44,221 nt of DNA, taken from contig CAIXFY010000022.1 of the NCBI GenBank assembly GCA_903918885.1, forward strand, positions 1 to 44,221, in the 5' to 3' direction. The DNA comes from an uncultured Verrucomicrobia subdivision 3 bacterium (GTDB taxonomy: Bacteria; Verrucomicrobiota; Verrucomicrobiia; Limisphaerales; UBA11358). The position numbers were made by a program, and so were the translations under genes. How positions within the stretch are numbered: position 1 is the stretch's first letter; each line of letters starts with the position of its first letter. The notes below the pieces were generated by a model, which was not told where the DNA came from, made no database searches, and worked only from the letters and a program-made list of their open reading frames with translations. This document shows, in pieces, positions 41,788-44,221 of the stretch.

Positions 41788-42531
41788 TCACATCACCATG
41801 CCGCCATCCACCGTCAACACCTGACCGGTGACATAGCGCGCGGACGGACTCGCCAAATAAAGCGCCGCGCCCGCGATGTCGTCCGATTGGCCAAGACAGC
41901 CGAGCGGAATCTGCTTGAGCAGCGCCTCTTTCATCTCCGGCTTCAGCTCCGCCGTCATGTCCGTCTCGATGAAGCCCGGCGCGATGGCGTTCACCGTGAT
42001 GCCGCGCCCGGCCAACTCTTTCGCGCATGACTGCGTGAAGCCGATCAAGCCCGCCTTGCTCGCCGCGTAATTGCACTGGCCTGCGTTGCCGATGAGACCG
42101 ATGACCGAAGAAATATTGATAATCTTACCCGTGCGCGCCTTGATCATCGCGCGGCTGAACGCTTTCGTGACGAGGAACGCGCCCTTGAGATTCGTGTTCA
42201 AGACCGTGTCCCAATCCGCATCGCTCATGCGCATGAGCAAACCATCGCGCGTGACGCCGGCGTTATTCACGAGAATGTCCACTTTGCCGGCCTCTGCCAA
42301 AATTTTCTCGGCGGCGGTGTTCACGGCGGCGGCGTCCGCCACGTCCACGGCGAACGCCCACGCCTTGCGGCCGAGCGCGCGGATTTCCGCCGCGACCTTC
42401 TCGGAGTTTTCCTGCGTGCGCGAAACGACGACGACATCCGCGCCTTCATTGGCGAATTTCAACGCAATGGCGCGGCCGATTCCACGACCCGCACCGGTTA
42501 CAACGGCAATTTGATTGGCAAGTTGGCTCAT
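41788..42531 (-). CDS. fabG: 3-oxoacyl-[acyl-carrier-protein] reductase
   Basis: The protein has 247 residues, a short-chain dehydrogenase/reductase. The cofactor loop is VVTGAGRGIGRAIA and the NNAG motif is ILVNNAGVTRDG. The catalytic set is Ser142, Tyr155 and Lys159 (INISSV, then CNYAASKAG), and the C-terminus YVTGQVLTVDGGMVM is characteristic of FabG. It reduces 3-oxoacyl-ACP with NADPH. It is transcribed towards acpP and fabF, with a 94-base gap that may hold an acpP promoter. Confidence 0.96.
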   Translation of the reverse strand: MSQLANQIAVVTGAGRGIGRAIALKFANEGADVVVVSRTQENSEKVAAEIRALGRKAWAFAVDVADAAAVNTAAEKILAEAGKVDILVNNAGVTRDGLLMRMSDADWDTVLNTNLKGAFLVTKAFSRAMIKARTGKIINISSVIGLIGNAGQCNYAASKAGLIGFTQSCAKELAGRGITVNAIAPGFIETDMTAELKPEMKEALLKQIPLGCLGQSDDIAGAALYLASPSARYVTGQVLTVDGGMVM

Positions 42532-42532
42532 A

Positions 42533-42624
42533 AATTATTTTGTAGCCACAGATGAAACACAGATTGAACACAGATTCAAAGCGTAATTTTTCCATCTGTG
42601 TTTCATCTGTGGCTAAATAATTTG
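42533..42624. repeat. Large inverted repeat of GAACACAGATT units upstream of fabG
   Basis: Arms at 42543-42564 and 42594-42615 are perfect 22-base complements (TAGCCACAGAT at one end, ATCTGTGGCTA at the other). Outside them AAATTATTT (42533-42541) and AAATAATTT (42615-42623) extend the symmetry with a 3-base offset. The left arm consists of 11-base units. It lies between the divergent fabG and glutaredoxin genes. Confidence 0.85.
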
Positions 42625-42650
42625 CCCATCAAACATGGATGTGGCATTAT
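42622..42650 (+). promoter_or_regulatory. Possible promoter of the glutaredoxin gene
   Basis: TTGCCC (42622-42627), 17 bases, CATTAT (42645-42650). The predicted leader to ATG 42683 is about 26 bases. Confidence 0.4.
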
Positions 42651-42682
42651 CTTGTCGTTGTAACAACAAATTTTGTAAAACT

Positions 42683-43009
42683 ATGAGCAAACCAAAAATC
42701 ATCGCTTACTTGAAACCGTCCTGTGGTTGGAGTGCTGGTGTCCGCGCCATCCTCAAAAAATATGATTTGCCGTTTGAAGACCGCGACATCATAAACGATC
42801 CGGCGCAACGCGCGGAGATGATTGAGCGCAGCGGCCAGATGCTGAGCCCGTGCGTCGAAATCAACGGCCACATGCTGCCCGACATCAGCGGCGACGAAGT
42901 CGAAGCGTGGATGATCGCGAACAAGATCGTGACGCCGAATGACCTCGTGCCAGACGCGCCGACCAACGAGGCCTGCAGCAAACACAAACATCTGTTTGCC
43001 GAGGCCTGA
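42683..43009 (+). CDS. Glutaredoxin-like protein with CGWS active site
   Basis: The protein has 108 residues from ATG 42683; the open frame extends upstream to 42635 but would add a non-homologous Cys-rich start. The active site CGWS (residues 14-17, LKPSCGWSAGVRAILKKYDL) resembles the monothiol CGFS type rather than dithiol CPYC. The cis-Pro region is MLSPCVEINGHMLPDISGDE. The tail adds EACSKHKHLFAEA. Monothiol glutaredoxins handle iron-sulphur clusters; whether this one does is inference. An intrinsic terminator follows. Confidence 0.85.
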   Translation: MSKPKIIAYLKPSCGWSAGVRAILKKYDLPFEDRDIINDPAQRAEMIERSGQMLSPCVEINGHMLPDISGDEVEAWMIANKIVTPNDLVPDAPTNEACSKHKHLFAEA

Positions 43010-43031
43010 AATTTTTGGGTGGGGAACAAAC

Positions 43032-43064
43032 GCCGCGCTGGAAAAATTCCGGCGCGGCTTTTTT
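43032..43064 (+). terminator. Intrinsic terminator after the glutaredoxin gene
   Basis: GCCGCGCTGG (43032-43041), a 7-base loop, CCGGCGCGGC (43049-43058), followed by six T. The 10-base stem has one G-U pair. Confidence 0.9.
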
Positions 43065-43104
43065 CTTTCGTGAAATTGCGGCGGAATTCGGTTAAATCAT
43101 TTCC

Positions 43105-43968
43105 ATGCGAATCATCTCCAGTGCCGCCGCCATGCAGAAATTTGCGCTGCAATGGAAAAGCGCTGGTGTCAAAATCGGTTTTGTGCCGACGATGGGCTAT
43201 CTGCACACCGGCCATTTGAGCCTCGTGCGCACGGCGCGCAAACGCGTTGGCCCCAAGGGAAAAGTTGTTGTAAGCATTTACGTCAACCCGACACAGTTTG
43301 CGCCGACTGAAGACCTTTCAAAATATCCGCGCGACTTGAAACGCGATTTGAAACTGTGCCGTGAAGCGGGCGTGGACATCGTATTCACGCCGGGCGATGC
43401 GGAAATGTATCCGGGCAAGGCGGAAGGAAATTACAGCACTTACGTCGTCGAGGAAAATCTGGGGCGCGTGATGGAAGGTGCGTCTCGGCCAACACATTTT
43501 CGCGGCGTGACGACGGTGGTGGCGAAGTTATTTAACATCGTGCTGCCGGATGTTTCCGTGTTCGGGCAAAAAGATTTTCAGCAGGCGGCCATCATCCAGC
43601 GCATGACGCGCGACTTGAATTTTCCGGTGAAAATAATCATCGCGCCGACCTTGCGGGAACGCGACGGGCTGGCGATGAGTTCGCGGAACAAATATCTCAT
43701 GGGCGATTTGCGGCGGCAGGCGACGGTGCTTTGGTGCGCGCTTCAAATCGCCAAATGGCTTGTTGAAAAATCAAAATCAGTTTCGGCGGCGGACTTGAAA
43801 GCGGATTTGAAAAAGCTGATTGAAATCGAGCCGGACGCAAAACTGGATTACGTTGAATTTTTCAATCCGGAAACTTTGCTGCCCATGGCGCAGGTTAAAC
43901 GCGGCACGCACATGGCGCTGGCGGTGTTCGTCGGCAAAACGCGGTTGATTGATAATGCGAAACTATAA
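43105..43968 (+). CDS. panC: Pantothenate synthetase
   Basis: The protein has 287 residues. [20 protein letters not shown] holds the ATP-binding HxGH motif (family PTMGALHEGH). [20 protein letters not shown] and [20 protein letters not shown] are pantoate and ATP sites, and [15 protein letters not shown] is the KMSKS-like loop. It joins pantoate and beta-alanine to make pantothenate for CoA and the ACP prosthetic group. The start ATG 43105 has no clear Shine-Dalgarno sequence. Confidence 0.96.
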   Translation: MRIISSAAAMQKFALQWKSAGVKIGFVPTMGYLHTGHLSLVRTARKRVGPKGKVVVSIYVNPTQFAPTEDLSKYPRDLKRDLKLCREAGVDIVFTPGDAEMYPGKAEGNYSTYVVEENLGRVMEGASRPTHFRGVTTVVAKLFNIVLPDVSVFGQKDFQQAAIIQRMTRDLNFPVKIIIAPTLRERDGLAMSSRNKYLMGDLRRQATVLWCALQIAKWLVEKSKSVSAADLKADLKKLIEIEPDAKLDYVEFFNPETLLPMAQVKRGTHMALAVFVGKTRLIDNAKL

Positions 43969-43971
43969 TCA

Positions 43972-44022
43972 GCCACAGAGGCACAGAGTTTTATTTTCTC
44001 TGCGACTCTGTGACTCTGTGGC
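43972..44022. repeat. Inverted repeat of GCACAGAG units between panC and nadB
   Basis: GCCACAGAGGCACAGAG (43972-43988) pairs with the outer part of the right arm, CTCTGTGACTCTGTGGC (44006-44022), with one mismatch. The inner right unit (CTCTGCGA) lies in the loop. It occupies most of the 61-base gap. Confidence 0.75.
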
Positions 44023-44029
44023 AATCAAA

Positions 44030-44221
44030 ATGAAACAATTTGATTATCTCGTTCTCGGCAGCGGCATCGCGGGGCTGACCTTCGCGCTGAAGGTCGCGCC
44101 GCGCGGGCGCGTGGCCATCGTCACGAAAAAAGATCGCGCGGAGTCGAACACGAATTACGCGCAGGGCGGCATCGCGTCGGTGACGAGCAAGGAGGATTCG
44201 TTCGAGTCGCACGTGCGCGAC
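44030..44221 (+). CDS. nadB: L-aspartate oxidase, N-terminal part (cut by the window edge)
   Basis: 64 residues are visible, running off the right edge. [20 protein letters not shown] is the FAD-binding GxGxxG fold, and [20 protein letters not shown] followed by GIASV is the NadB pattern of the succinate dehydrogenase/fumarate reductase flavoprotein family; the S-N-T-YAQGGIA loop is typical of aspartate oxidase. It would make iminoaspartate for NAD synthesis. ATG 44030 lies 8 bases after the repeat. Confidence 0.9.
   Translation, partial: MKQFDYLVLGSGIAGLTFALKVAPRGRVAIVTKKDRAESNTNYAQGGIASVTSKEDSFESHVRD

Overview
The window looks like chromosomal DNA of a Verrucomicrobiota bacterium, probably of the Pedosphaera/Limisphaerales type. 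The evidence is a pseudopilin set resembling the 'Verru_Chthon cassette' proteins, a ThuA-DUF1080 fusion beside a Tat-exported Gfo/Idh/MocA oxidoreductase, many short repeats at gene borders, and start codons that mostly lack a Shine-Dalgarno sequence. No rRNA, tRNA, CRISPR array, transposase or phage gene was seen. Every gap between genes is shorter than 300 bases.

Region 1 (1-18026, minus strand) is a type IV pilus / type II secretion-like locus. In order of transcription it holds a PilB/GspE ATPase, a PilT ATPase, a second GspE/PilB ATPase, a GspF/PilC platform protein, a BrnT/BrnA-like toxin-antitoxin pair, two GspG-like pseudopilins, a GspH-like pseudopilin and GspI-like and GspJ-like pseudopilins. 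It ends with a 1317-residue pilin-headed protein and a large secreted subtilase cut by the left window edge. Most junctions from the antitoxin to the giant protein are ATGA or GTGA overlaps. No secretin or PilMNOP-type gene is present. This is the most unusual part of the window: an assembly machine, a toxin-antitoxin pair translationally coupled to a pilin, and a likely exported protease.

Region 2 (18150-25195) holds a thioesterase, a tiny Cys/His-rich membrane protein, Hsp20 and Lon (protein quality control), a LolA-like periplasmic protein, a PpiD/SurA-like chaperone and an RluA pseudouridine synthase. Region 3 (25230-29142, minus strand) is an arginine cluster, argB-argD-(AlkA-type glycosylase)-argF. 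Region 4 (29258-35954) holds the ThuA-DUF1080 protein and its oxidoreductase partner, a conserved small protein, a GcvR-like double-ACT protein and a large PDZ-tailed lipoprotein. Region 5 (36010-44221) holds tgt, pyrF, a monooxygenase-like protein, thymidine phosphorylase, a YcxB-like membrane protein, fabF-acpP-fabG, a glutaredoxin, panC and the start of nadB.

Repeats are a second theme. Heptanucleotide tandem repeats sit at three junctions of the pilin operon and are translated into the leader regions of two pilin-like proteins. Inverted repeats built from 8-11 base units (GCCACAGAT, GAACACGGAT, AACGCAAAG types) fill many gaps in the right half. A two-hairpin element with compensating base changes lies upstream of the glycosylase gene, and a small palindrome appears to be inserted in frame in thymidine phosphorylase. 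All assignments are from reading the sequence; no database search was run.
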